A stretch of 64,000 nt of DNA, taken from positions 3,905,991 through 3,969,990 of the forward strand of contig NC_088297.1 of NCBI RefSeq assembly GCF_032854445.1, read 5' to 3'. Positions within the stretch are counted from its first letter, which is position 1, and each line of letters starts with the position of its first letter. The notes beneath the pieces were generated by a model. That model worked only from the letters and a program-made list of their open reading frames with translations. It was not told where the DNA came from and ran no database searches. Source of the DNA: Liolophura sinensis. Its lineage: Eukaryota; Mollusca; Polyplacophora; Chitonida; Chitonidae. Positions 34,332 to 45,483 of this stretch are shown in pieces. A program made the position numbers and the translations under genes.

Positions 34332-34487
34332 TTTACACCCATGTCGCAAGTGCGGTATAGGAGGAACTTAACAAGCGGACAGTACAAAACAGGTGCAATA
34401 CAACAGAAATGTTCAAAATTAACTTGATAAATTTACAAATAGGTTGGTGAGTGCATTGTTTGGAGCAAATTATGGAAAATACAGTAT

Positions 34488-35812
34488 GTAACAGTTATTA
34501 TCACAGTACGTTACAGTTATTCTCACAGTATGTAGCAGTTATTCTCAGTGTATGAAACAGTTATGCTCACAGTATGTAGCAGTTATTCTCAATGTATGAA
34601 ACAGTTATGCTCACAGTATGTAACAGTTATTCTCACAATATGTAACTTATTCTCACAGTAGTGCAACAGTTTTTCTCACAGTATGGAACAGTTATTCTCA
34701 CAGTATGTACAGTTATTCTCACAGTATGTAGCAGCTGTTTTCATAGTATGTAACAGTTATTATCACAGTATGTTACAGTTATTCTCTCGGTATGAAACAG
34801 TTATTCTCACAGTATGTAGCAGTTATTCTCAGTGTATGAAACAGTTATGCTCACAGTATGTAGCAGTTATTCTCAATGTATGAAACAGTTATGCTCACAG
34901 TATGTAACAGTTATTCTCACAATATGTAACTTATTCTCACAGTAGTGCAACAGTTTTTATCACAGTATGGAACAGTTATTCTCATAGTATGTAGCAGTTA
35001 TTCTCAGTGTACGAAACAGTTATGCTCACAGTATGTAACAGTTATTCTCACAGTGTGTGACAGTTATTCTCACACCGTGTAGCAGTTGTTTTCATAGTAT
35101 GTAACAATTACTCTCATAGTATGTAGCAGCTGTTTTCATAGTTGTTTTGGCAGTATGTAACAATTCTTCTCACAGTATAGAACAGTTATTCTCACAGTAT
35201 GTAGCAGTTATTCTCTGTGTATAAGCAGTTATGCTCACATTATGCTCACACCGTGTAGCAGTTGTTTTCACAGTATGTAACAATTATTCTCACGGTATGT
35301 AGCAGCTATTCTCAAAGTATGTAACAGTCATTTTCACAGGATTCACTCACAGTAACAGTTATACTCACAGTATGTAACAGTTATTCTCACAACATGTAAC
35401 AGTTACTTTTACACTATGAAACAGTTATTCTCACGGCGTGTAGCAGTTACATTCACAGTATGTAACGGTTATTCTCACAGTATGTAAAACTTATTCTCAC
35501 AGTATGTAACAGTTATGCTCACATTATGTAGCTGTTATTCTTATAGTATGAAGCAGTCATTCTCATAGTATGTAGCAGTTATTCCCACTGTATGCAACAG
35601 TTATTCTCGCAGTATGTAACATGTATTCCCACAGTATGCAATGGTTATTCTCACAGTATGTAACAGTTATTCTCGCTGTATGTAACAGTTATTCTCACAG
35701 TATGTATTGGTTGTTCTCAAAACATGTAACAGTTATTCTCACAGTATATAACAGTTATTCTTACAGTATGTATCCGTTATTCTCACAACATGTAACAGTT
35801 GTTCTCACAGAT
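34488..35812 (+). repeat. 22-base minisatellite, about 60 units
   Basis: Unit 'cacagtatgtaacagttatt' plus 'ct', with variants such as 'tgtatgaaacagttatgct' and a few units shortened or lengthened. Some blocks of several units are duplicated (34530-34660 resembles 34800-34960), so it has higher-order structure. Confidence 0.92.
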
Positions 35813-36595
35813 ACACTTTAAAAGTGCTTTTGAACACAAAGCATGACTGTTACACTTCATTCGCTACTACGCTTAACTTTATTAGTTTCCATCTTACCTT
35901 CTCCGCAAGAGGTAGATTTCATTTTGGAGGTTGGGGTAGGGATAGTGACTGGTGGTTGATGTAAAACTGCGAGATATAAATGAGCAAAACAATTACCGTG
36001 AGCTCTCTCTAGCTGCTCGTTAAAGAGAGCAGTGCGTAGGCGTATGATGTCGAGTGATGTCGACATTCTAGATATTCACAACATAATCGCGCTCGTGTTC
36101 TCTCTGATTATACCGAACGCCACAGCCATCCTCACGTACAGTGCTGGCTAATTCCGTTTTGTTTTTCCAGAAATTCCCATCGGCCGTTCCCCCTCAGCTA
36201 CCAATGGCTAAGGACAAAAAAAAGACAATCAATTGCCTTCGTTACTGCTCCTCATGGCTGCATACCGTCTACTGTAGGTATAGTATAGACAGAGAATTGT
36301 ATACACCCGGTATATGTTCTTCATCGTCTTGCTAGAGGCCAGCTCCCCGCTAAAGTGTTTTGTGTCTTTTAAAACTTCATTTCTACGCCGTCAACAATTA
36401 TTGAAGGGTTGGATTAAAACTTGTTCAAAGGGAAAACGATGAAAACTGGTCTAATACGAATAATTTTATTTTCTAAAATTAATCGCACATACAACTGATG
36501 TATATGTTTAAAGGCTACAGACTACAGGCCACAAGCTATTGGGTATATTTCTGTAACCGAACAGCTCTTTTCTGACTTTAAATACACAGACAAAA
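35813..36595. other. No gene seen between two minisatellites
   Basis: The small frames at 35857-36066 (minus) and 36141-36335 (plus) show no recognised motif. A gene exon cannot be excluded, but nothing supports one. Confidence 0.45.
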
Positions 36596-37920
36596 AGTAG
36601 TGTTGATCAACACCACTTTGTATTGTAGATTCCGACCCTACACCAAAAAGTAGTGTAGACCTCTACACCAAAAAGTAGTGTAGACCTCTACACCATAAAG
36701 TAGTGTAGACCTCTACACCAAAAAGTAGTGTAGACCTCTATATCAAAAAGTACTGTAATCCAAGAACCATCACCACTCCGACCCTAATACAAAAAGTAGT
36801 GTAGATCTCGACACCAAAAAGTAGTGTAGACCTCTACACCAAAAAGTAGTGTAGACCTCTACACCAAAAAGTAGTGTAGACCTCTACACCAAAAAAAGTG
36901 TAGACCTCTACACCAAAAAGTAGTATTATCCAGGAACTATAATCACTCCGAACCTACACCAAAAAGTAGTGTAGACCTCTACACCAAAAAGTAGTGTAAT
37001 CCAAGAACCATCACCACTCCGACCCTAATACAAAAAGTAATGTAGACCTCGACACTAAAAAGTAGAGTAGACCTCTACACCAAAAAGTAGTGTAGACCTC
37101 TACACCAAAAAGTAGTGTAGACCTCTACACCAAAAAGTAGTGTAGACCTCTACACCAAAAAGTAGTGTAGACCTCTATATCAAAAAGTACTGTAATCCAA
37201 GAACCATCACCACTCCGACCCTAATACAAAAAGTAGTGTAGACCTCGACACTAAAAAGTAGAGTAGACCTCTACACCAAAAAGTAGTGTAGACCTCTACA
37301 CCAAAAAGTAGTGTAGACCTCTACACCAAAAAGTAGTGTAGACCTCTACACCAAAAAGTAGTGTAGACCTCTAAACCAAAAAGTAGAGTAGACCTCTACA
37401 CCAAAAAGTAGTGTAGACCTCTACACCATAAAGTAGTGTAGACCTCTACACCAAAAAGTAGTGTAGACCTCTATATCAAAAAGAAGTGTAGACCTCTACA
37501 CCAAAAAGTAGTATTATCCAGGAACTATCACCACTCCGACCCTACACCAAAAAGTAGTGTAGACCTCTACACCATAAAGTAGTGTAGACTTCTACGCCAA
37601 AAAGTAGAGTAGACCTCTACACCAAAAAGAAGTGTAGACCTCTACACCAAAAAGTAGTATTATCCAGGAACTATCACCACTCCGACCCTACACCAAAAAG
37701 TAGTGCAGACCTCTACACCAAAAAGTACTGTAATACAAGAACCATCACCACTCCGACCCTAATACAAAAAGTAGTGTAGATCTCGACACCAAAAAGTAGT
37801 GTAGACCTCTACACCAAAAAGAAGTGTAGACCTCTACACCAAAAAGTAGTGTTATCCAGGAACTATCATCACCCCGACCCTAATACAAAAAGTAGTGTAG
37901 ACCTCTACATCAAAAAGTGG
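36596..37920. repeat. 25-base minisatellite with a perfect dyad in each unit
   Basis: Unit 'gtgtagacctctacacc' plus 'aaaaagta'. GTGTAGA and TCTACAC are exact inverted copies separated by CC, so each unit can form a 7-base-pair hairpin. Separator segments 'atccaagaaccatcaccactcc' style recur every few units (e.g. 36756, 36925, 37003, 37195, 37513, 37663, 37733, 37853), producing a higher-order unit of variable length. A related palindrome GTGTTGATCAACAC is at about 36602. Confidence 0.92.
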
Positions 37921-38587
37921 CATCCACATACACACAACAGCGATTGTGCTGTTGTGACGAATTAATGTGCATGGCTGACTTGAGCGATAACACGTTTGAC
38001 GCACAGATGCGTGTATGCACGCCATATCGGAAGGAGACAAGTGGACTTAACGACAGCATCCATTTAGAAATATCATTGATTATGTGATTATCTGCTAGCA
38101 AAGACTAACCTGTAAACTGTTTTCTCGAGGTACCGTATAGACAGACAATGAAGGGGTCGTTTGCACCAAAGCGTGTAGACATGTAAAGTGTTTGGTCTAA
38201 GCAGCTACAGTATGCAAAAACAGCCAAGGAGTTGTCTGCACCGAAGCGGAACAGAACTTTTCACATTACCCGGATGAGATTACAATGCCTTTGCACTTAT
38301 TCTCTGAGTCTTTTGTTACTTTAGGAACATTCAAAAGAGTTTCTGCTGGCGTCTTTTCATTCTTGATCAGGTTTTTTTAAGGATGATCATGTCGCTCGTG
38401 TGATGTAGAAATTTGGTCAATATTTTCTGCTGGTGCGAGTTGCTGTGGACGTTTATCTGCCTTGGACATAAAGTCATTAGTAGGAATGACTTTAAAGACT
38501 GGAACAATGCTCAGTTCTTTGGCTAGTAAAAGTTCTGCCTAAGCACCTAAGAGGCATGGGGAAGCCCTCCAAAGAAATAGCCAAAAC
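37921..38587. other. No gene seen
   Basis: No recognised element or coding exon. Two overlapping minus-strand frames near 37852-38101 are short and featureless. Confidence 0.45.
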
Positions 38588-38855
38588 GTGCCTTTCGCTC
38601 AGTCGGTTAGCGCGCTAGCGCAGCGTAATGACCCAGAAGCCTCTCACCAATGCGGTCGCTGTGAGTTCAAGACCAGCTCATGCTGCCTCCCTCTCCGACC
38701 GTACGTGGGAAGGTCTGCCAGCAACCTGCGGATGGTCGTGGGTTTCCCCCGGGCTCTGCCTGGTTTCCACCCACCATAATGCTGGCCGCCGTCGTATAAG
38801 TGAAATATTCTTGAGTACGGCGTAAAACACCAATCAAAAAAAAAAAAAAAAAAAC
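38588..38855 (+). mobile_element. SINE family A, full length with A-tail
   Basis: Complete tRNA-like head ('ctcagtcggttagcgcgctag', B-box 'gtgagttcaagacc'), body, tail 'cggcgtaaaacaccaatc' and about 19 A residues. The poly(A) instead of (aaat)n is unusual among the copies here. Confidence 0.92.
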
Positions 38856-38875
38856 CTGCCTTTCTAGTCCAGCTC

Positions 38876-39040
38876 ATGCTGACTCCCTCTTCGGCCTTAC
38901 GAGGGAAGGTCTGCAGCAACCTGCGGATGGTCGTGGGTTTCCCCCCGGGCTATGCCCGGTTTCCAACCACCATAATGCTGGCCGCTGTCGTAAATATTCT
39001 TGAGTTCGGCATAAAACATCAATCAAATAAAATAAATGAA
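38876..39040 (+). mobile_element. SINE family A, head-truncated, in tandem with the previous copy
   Basis: Starts at 'gtccagctcatgctgac' about 20 bases after the A-tail of the full copy, same orientation, ending 'caatcaaataaaataaa'. Confidence 0.82.
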
Positions 39041-39202
39041 TCAATAAGTTCTTCTCATAAAGTTGTTGGCTCTGTCTGATCTTGACATTCCCGCCATGAA
39101 CGATTACAAACTGTGTCTAAATCATAATATTGGCAAGGCATCAGCACGTAAATACAATAAAGGTTTCACAAGCTTTCGACTAACCCCTTTTTTTCAAAAC
39201 AT

Positions 39203-39366
39203 ATTTATTTATTTATTTGATTGGTGTTTTACGTCGTACTCAACAATATTTCAGTGATACGACAACGGCCAAAATTATTTTGAGAGGAAACCGGGCAGAG
39301 CCCGGGTGAAACTCACGACCATCCGCAGGTTACTACAAGACCTTGTCACGTTTTGCCGGAGAGGTT
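39203..39366 (-). mobile_element. SINE family A, head-truncated
   Basis: (ttta)n followed by 'gattggtgttttacgtcg' and body to 'ttttgccggagagg'. Confidence 0.82.
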
Positions 39367-39805
39367 TCAAAAAATATAAATAGTGAAATGTTAATATATA
39401 CAAGAGCCAGTCATTGCCAGTGTTTACTCGTGACCACACCATTACATCACAATAACAATTCGAACGTCATTAACGGTTAAGGAAAAAAATTACCTATACA
39501 TGAAGTCTAGAATAACGTCACAATTCACTGTATTGTGGAACAACAAACAGACCAAATGATCAGCAAACAGAATGTTTGTTTACAAGCGTAAAAACAATAT
39601 TTAACCATATCACACATTCTTTAAAGACTATAATCTGCGGTGATCGTGAGATCAGGCTATAATTATTACTAAAGCAATGTATATGTCTAAATTATTACAC
39701 AAAATACGTGCAGAGGAGTATATGTAATCTACCATAAATTTGAGCATATGTATAACAATCGACCTATGCATTCAGGGGCCCTGTCACCATAAGTATGAAG
39801 GAATT

Positions 39806-40080
39806 GTGTTGGTGGCTTAGTAGCGTGGAGCGGAGATCTGGGATCAAACCCGGGTAGGGTCAAACAAAAGATGTTCCTGGCTGCAGCCTCGCTTTAAGTT
39901 AGAGAAGTTAGAGCAAAGAAGAGGGCTGCTTGACCCGGTGTCTTTTCTCTTGTCTTTGGCATGATACTTCAGTGGCTCGCCTTGCCACATGATACATACA
40001 TACATACCGAAAAATTCCTGGTCGTCATATAACTGAAAAATTGTTGAATACGCCGTAAACACGTAAGCAAACATGTAAAT
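39806..40080 (+). mobile_element. SINE family C, probable full copy
   Basis: tRNA-like head 'ggtggcttagtagcgtggag' with B-box-like 'gggatcaaacccgg', a body with 'gcttgacccggtgtcttttc' and 'ctttggcatgatacttcag', then the shared 3' domain 'cgtcatataactgaaaaattg' and 'cgccgtaaacacg'. Related pieces are at 33470-33905, 30775-30945 and 57655-57812. Confidence 0.6.
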
Positions 40081-40504
40081 ACAAACAAGACGATATCCTC
40101 TCCATTTTGTTTCTAATATTCTCGCGATGCAGGTATATGAAAAGCCATTATTTCCTAAAAACATACAGGCATATATGTATACAACATTAAGCTCAACAAT
40201 GTAGAGAACGGTTCAGAATGACGTCTCTGAAAACACTGCGTCGAGCGATAGAAGCAACTGGTGTTGCAAACCAAAAATTGATCACGTATATTTGGACGTC
40301 CGCTGTGGCTTCATCCCATGCACTTTGCGATTATTCTTCAGGAATATTTGAACCTAAAACTCACACGAAGCTAGGGCATGCTAGTGCGTTGGAACTATGG
40401 TAGCGTCCACAAGAAGTACATTTTTCAGGTACTTGCCGACGTTTGTTGGTTTATTCCGAGTGCACCGCTTAACTCCCCTCACCGAAGCTAACAGCCGTCG
40501 TAGA

Positions 40505-40744
40505 TTTATTTGATTTATTTGATTGGTGTTTTACGACGTGCTCAACAATATTTCACTTATACGACAGCGGCCAGCATTATAGTGGGAGGAAACCAGGCAA
40601 AGCCCGGCGGAAACCCACGACCATCCACAGGTTGTGGGAGATCGTCCAACGGACAGCCAGAGAGGAAGCCAGCATGAACTGAACTCGAACTCACAGCGAC
40701 CGCATTGGTGAGAGGCTCCTAGGTCATTGCTCCGCGCTGGAGTG
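40505..40744 (-). mobile_element. SINE family A, near full length
   Basis: From 'tgattggtgttttacgacg' to 'aggtcattgctccgcgctgg' in the head. Followed by a displaced tail scrap 'gccgtcatataagtgaag', so the 5' end is rearranged. Confidence 0.8.
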
Positions 40745-40999
40745 GTAAGCCCCGCCGTCATATAAGTGAAGTCAAATCATTTGTTTACGGTTGTATGCAG
40801 TACGTTTGTTTGGTGACTAGTCACCAGCAGTCTGGCTCAGTCGGGACGAACAGCTTCTCAGGCAATCGGTAGAAAGAGGGTTGCGAAGAACATTGTTTTT
40901 ATCATTCGAGCAAGAACAATATTCTCCCGCCTTTGAGCTTGGAAGCATAATTATTTAAATTTCAGTTATTATTTAATATGTTCTAAAATAATAGCCAAA

Positions 41000-42300
41000 A
41001 TGTTTTAAAGAAAACTAACCTCGTTTTATGACATTTTAGCCGATCAGGACAGCTAGCGCAATTTAATGGAAATTGTTTTCGTTGAAAATAGTGGGGAACC
41101 ACCTGCATTCGGCCTAACTGGTGCCAAATACTGTAGCTTCTTTCTTTTGACTTATCACCTTTCTATATTCAGCTCTTTTAGAAATCAGTTACCCCACACT
41201 ACCAAAATTGTCTTTAGCGAGTGACACGTATCATGGCAAACACCACGCATTTGTATGTTGAACCACCATATAATTGCAAGGCGAATATCAATGGAATACT
41301 TTTTCTAAAATTGCAAAGGTTTATTTCGAGTAGAAGACTTCATCGCTTCATGTGATATTACAAACATTCCAGAACAAACTAAAAGAAACAGACTACGTAG
41401 ATTAACCCTACAGACTTGTTTCAGTTTGAGGAGCAACTTGGTGAGATTTTCGTCACATTTTTTTTTATTACTGTACGAGAGCAAAGCATGACAAGTAAAA
41501 TAATTAAGAAAGAACAATTTAAAATGTCTGAGATTTCCCAGCGGAACATTAACGGCTGGATTATGTCGCACTGGGTTGCGCTTTTGTTTTGCACATCCCT
41601 TTACGCAAGAGACAATAACTGTAGTCCCTAAGGCGTCACGGCTCAGTAGAAGATGTAAGGTACTCGAATACCTGTACAATGTTAGATCTAAGATCTGTTT
41701 CATTCTTCCCAGCTTAGCTTTCAGAAATACATTGTTAATGTGGAAGCTATAGGCTGGGGACATGGCTAACCAATCCCAGAGTTCGCACAATATATACATA
41801 ATGTGATATTTCGAACTTGGGACCTGTCAAACGCCCGACAGCAGGGCCATGACTTCATTTTATTGACATCAAGTGTCCCTCTCCCAGCTCATCATGATGA
41901 CGTCACATTACAGCACGACACATTACAGCACGACATTACAAAAGAGTCTGACACACTGTAACACTGCAGACGTTACGCTACAATCCATTCTTGACGTAAC
42001 AATGACTGGTGGTCCGGGGACCACTTTCACAAAGATGTCGTACTTGTACCATATCGCACATATAGGACAATGGTACGTTAATAGTGACGTACAAAATATC
42101 GTACGACAAATGTACGATAAATAAACGGGATCAAAAAAAAAATGCCGCCCACCATTAGAAAAATAAAGGCAGAAATTTGCAGACATTTCATTTTCCAGAA
42201 TCACATCATTTTGGTAATTGGACAAAATTATCTTCATCAAATGAAATTTGAAGCATATATTGTGTTCTGTTCTAACTCACTGAAACAAAAAGACTTATTC
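41000..42300. other. No supported gene; one dispersed repeat
   Basis: A 164-codon minus-strand frame (41305-41799) has no recognisable domain. Dispersed repeat F copy 2 lies at 41816-41985 ('gggacctgtcaaacgcc', 'cagcagggcc', 'ttgacatcaagtgtcc', 'ccagctcatcatga'). Confidence 0.5.
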
Positions 42301-42309
42301 AGCATGATG

Positions 42310-43170
42310 CTGTTGCACATTTAACGCTTATGTGTTCTGTGTTTTGACGTTCTGATTGGCTTCCTGAAATAACAACCGTCTGTGAGTTTTCCGTCTGTTG
42401 CTGCACATTTAACGCTGTTCCGTGTTTTGACGTTCTGATTGGCTTCCTGAAATAACAACCGTCTGTGAGTTTTCCGTCTGTTGCTGCACATTTAACGCTG
42501 TTCCGTGTTTTGACGTTCTGATTGGCTTCCTGAAATAACAACCGTCTGTGAGTTTTACGTCTGTTGCTGCACATTTAACGCTTATGTGTTCCGTGTTTTG
42601 ACGTTCTGATTGGCTTCCTGAAATAACAAACGTCTGTGAGTTTCCGTCTGTTGGTGCACATTTAACACTTATGTGTTCCGTGTTTTGACGTTCTGATTGG
42701 CTTCCTGAAATAACAACTGTCTGTGAGTTTCCGTCTGTTGGTGCACATTTAACGCTTATGTGTTCTGTGTTTTGACGTTCTGATTGGCTTCCTGAAATAA
42801 CAACCGTCTGTGAGTTTTCCGTCTGTTGGTGCACATTTAACGCTTATGTGTTCTGTGTTTTGACGTTCTGATTGCTTTCCTGAAATAACAACCGTCTGTG
42901 AGTTTTCCGTCTGTTGTTGCACATTTAACGCTTATGTGTTCTGTGTTTTGACGTTCTGATTGCTTTCCTGAAATAACAACCGTCTGTGAGTTTTCCGTTT
43001 GTTGGTGAGCATTTAACGCTTATGTGTTCTGTGTTTTGACGTTTTGATTGCTTTCCTGAAATAACAACTGTCTGTGAGTTTTCCGTTTGTTGGTGAGCAT
43101 TTAACGCTTATGTGTTCTGTGTTTTGACGTTTTGATTGGCTTCCTGAGATAATCACCATCTGTAAGTTTT
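42310..43170 (-). repeat. 83-88 base minisatellite, ten units
   Basis: Unit on the plus strand: 'gcacatttaacgct', optional 'tatgt', 'gttttgacgttctgattgg', 'cttcctgaaataacaaccg', 'tctgtgagttttccgtctg'. Units without 'tatgt' are 83 bases, those with it 88. The first units are nearly identical; those after about 43010 diverge. Minus-strand frames remain open through many units but encode only repeat peptide. Confidence 0.92.
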
Positions 43171-44340
43171 TCGTTTGCTGAATTTCCGTTCTGCCTCCTT
43201 GACACAACACAAGCTTCTACAGGTTCCACCCTTTGACGTTAAATCTGGCTCCCCTCACACAAATAATCACCGGAAAGTGTCCCGTATGTTCATGATCCGT
43301 TTGACTTCAGTGTTCTGAGCGTTGCCGTTCCGTCCTGTCAACCAGAAAAAAAACAAATGTTTACAGGTATTTCTTCTGTTGAAGTCCCCTTTCGCTTCCT
43401 TGACAAAACAAACGCCTAAAAGGAATCCATTTTTTTTCATCCCTTTTGGCTTCCTTAAATCCGTTTGGCTCTCATTACACAGCAGTCAACCACCTGTAAG
43501 TTGTCTGTGTTCTGTATTTCCGTTCGCCTTCCTGACATAACAATCGTTTGCAAGTTTTTCGTCTGTCGACGTTCCGGTTTGCATCGACGAAAAAAAAAAT
43601 CCATTCCACCAACACGTCTTAGCAAATTTTAAAACGTGTTATTTATGTTGGTTTTCCGTTCGGCTCCCTGACACAACAAATTATTGCATTCTTCTATCTG
43701 TTGGCATTCCGTTCAGTTTGCCTGTCCAACACAACTGTCTAAACGTGTTTTGTTAGCTGACGTTTTGTTCGTCCTCTTAACACAACAACTACGTGTTTTG
43801 TCTGTTGACGTATCGTTTGCCCTATTCGACTCAACAACTGTTTTTGCGTATTTTGTCTGCTGACGTACCGTTCGCTCTCTTCGAAATAACCACTTTCCAT
43901 ATTTGTTTTATCTGATGACATTTTCTTAAACCTCTCCAACACAACACCTGTCCATACATGTTTTATCAGTTCACCTTTTGTTCGACTCCTAAGACACAAC
44001 ATCTGTCTGTTGACGTTTTGTTCTGTTTCTGTTTTTGACACAACAACTACCTAAAGGTATTCCATTTGTTGGCGATGCGTTCAACAATCCCGACAACAAC
44101 AACTGAATATAGAATCATCATTTTAGCGTTTCGTTGACACAGGAAACGTTCCGTGTGACCTCTCCGACACAACAACGGGCAGCAGAATCAGTGTTTTGGC
44201 TTTTTGATGACACGCGGGGCGCCAAGGGGCCTGTCATGTGTTGACCTAAACGATACAACAAATGACTATGCATGCGTGTCCAGTACGCTGGCATTTTTGT
44301 GACACCGATAACGTATATACGTGTCTGCAGTGTTGACGTT
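43171..44340 (-). repeat. Diverged extension of the 83-88 base array
   Basis: About 15 degenerate units recognisable by 'ttgacgttccgttcg', a pyrimidine-rich stretch, 'acacaacaac' and 'gtctgttgacg'. The spacing is shorter and irregular (about 60-85 bases). Identity falls with distance from the homogeneous array, as expected for older edge units. The frame at 43739-44041 is built from these. Confidence 0.7.
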
Positions 44341-44472
44341 CTGGGCCCGGTTTCACGAAGCACTCTTACCGTTACGTTCACTTAACTACCACGGCAGCCA
44401 GTGCTGTAGGCATTACGTCGTCATGGTAGTTGCGAGTTCGTAATGTTGAGAGATTTTGCGAAACTGGGCCCT
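44341..44472. mobile_element. Palindromic MITE-like element D3, overlapping the receptor stop codon
   Basis: Ends 'gggcccggtttcacgaagc' and, inverted, GGGCCCAGTTTCGC. Inner arms also pair: 'ctcttaccgttacg' with CTCTCAACATTACG, and 'aactaccacg' with AACTACCATG. About 130 bases without coding capacity of its own. Its right half supplies the last 19 codons and the stop codon of the receptor gene. Confidence 0.8.
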
Positions 44473-45483
44473 GTTCTGTAATTCTGACACTGTCTGTATT
44501 TGCTCCGTTTGTTGATGTTCCGTTCTGCGCTTTTTACACAACAACCGTCTATACGTATTCCGTATGTTGACGTTCATGACGCCGTAGATAATCCAGTTTA
44601 TCCAGCTGTTGGTGTAGGCGAGGTAGAGACAGGCAATGTGAATAGCAGGGGCCCAGTTATTGTGCACATCTCCCAGGGTGGTCACAGTGTAAGGTAACAT
44701 CAAGAGGACGAGCAGAATGAAAACGGTAAGGAGGGTATAAGCTGCAGTGATATCGTGACGACTGTATTTACTAACGATGTATTCGGCGGAGGGATTCGGG
44801 AATACCCTCTTCAGCTTCTGTCGCACTGTGAACATTTTGTAGAAAATCATGGAGTAGAAGATCAAGACAAGTACTGCAGGGACAAACACAGTGACCAGCA
44901 TTTGCATTAGAATGTACATCAGGCCGCCAGATCGCAGATAACTGCAGAGGTGCAGGATGACGTCGTATCCCATATCGCCGAACCCGAGAAACGGGGCGAT
45001 GTTCATCGGCACCGGGATCAGGAATAAAATCGCGACGCAGAGACATGTGTTCCTTCTAGACAACCATAAATTGTACTTCGGCGGATGACAGATTTTCACG
45101 AAACGGTTGAAGGCGATAAATGCTAAGCTCCAGAGTGACAATCCATAGCAGTAGCAAACCGTAAAAGCGTTCACTTTACAGAATGTTTCGCCGACTGGAT
45201 ATCGGCCGTAAATGTAGTCGAACAAGGAAAAGGGCAGCACGTAACCTTGGATCGTAATATCCGCCAGAGCAAGCGTTACCAAAAACACATTGCAGCGCGT
45301 CCGAAGTTTCTTTTCGGTGAAGACGGCGACGATGAGAAGACCATTGCCGAAAATGCCGAGCAGAATGTAGCATAGAGAAACAACGATGAGTAAGACGGTG
45401 ACAAATCCGGGAAAGCTGTGGTACGATCTGTGAAGCACATCTGAGTCCAAGCTACCAGCTGTTTGCGACTCATTCTCATTCAT
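44413..45483 (-). CDS. Rhodopsin-class (class A) GPCR, melatonin-receptor-like, single exon
   Basis: 356 residues with seven hydrophobic segments (about 26-55, 63-90, 102-130, 146-168, 185-215, 248-272, 280-303). A glycosylation sequon NES is at residues 4-6. Family marks: GNGLL with Asn48 (helix 1), LALAD with Asp75 (helix 2), Cys102 and Cys180 as the probable extracellular disulphide, KKRR after helix 8. The helix 3 motif is NRF (126-128) rather than DRY and is followed by ICHPPKY, reminiscent of the melatonin receptors' NRY and ICHSLKY. Helix 6 lacks the CWxP tryptophan (LMLPY). Helix 7 has NWIIY instead of NPxxY. Ligand unknown; it may belong to a lophotrochozoan receptor expansion. No intron; ATG has A at -3. 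The tail after residue about 304 is repeat-related and the final 19 residues come from element D3. No nearby gene indicates its role. Confidence 0.9.
   Translation of the reverse strand: MNENESQTAGSLDSDVLHRSYHSFPGFVTVLLIVVSLCYILLGIFGNGLLIVAVFTEKKLRTRCNVFLVTLALADITIQGYVLPFSLFDYIYGRYPVGETFCKVNAFTVCYCYGLSLWSLAFIAFNRFVKICHPPKYNLWLSRRNTCLCVAILFLIPVPMNIAPFLGFGDMGYDVILHLCSYLRSGGLMYILMQMLVTVFVPAVLVLIFYSMIFYKMFTVRQKLKRVFPNPSAEYIVSKYSRHDITAAYTLLTVFILLVLLMLPYTVTTLGDVHNNWAPAIHIACLYLAYTNSWINWIIYGVMNVNIRNTYRRLLCKKRRTEHQQTEQIQTVSELQNRAQFRKISQHYELATTMTT

Noticed and set aside
36596-37920. CRISPR-like array of short dyad repeats
   Set aside because: Units are contiguous with low-complexity connections and no unique spacers, and the surrounding genes are animal; it is a minisatellite.
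41305-41799. 164-codon minus-strand frame
   Set aside because: No recognisable domain, no splice or poly(A) context, and composition as expected for AT-rich DNA. Kept only as a possibility; a homology search would decide.
42299-43210. Repeat-peptide protein on the minus strand
   Set aside because: The frame shifts between 83- and 88-base units, so there is no continuous product; it is the minisatellite downstream of the receptor gene.
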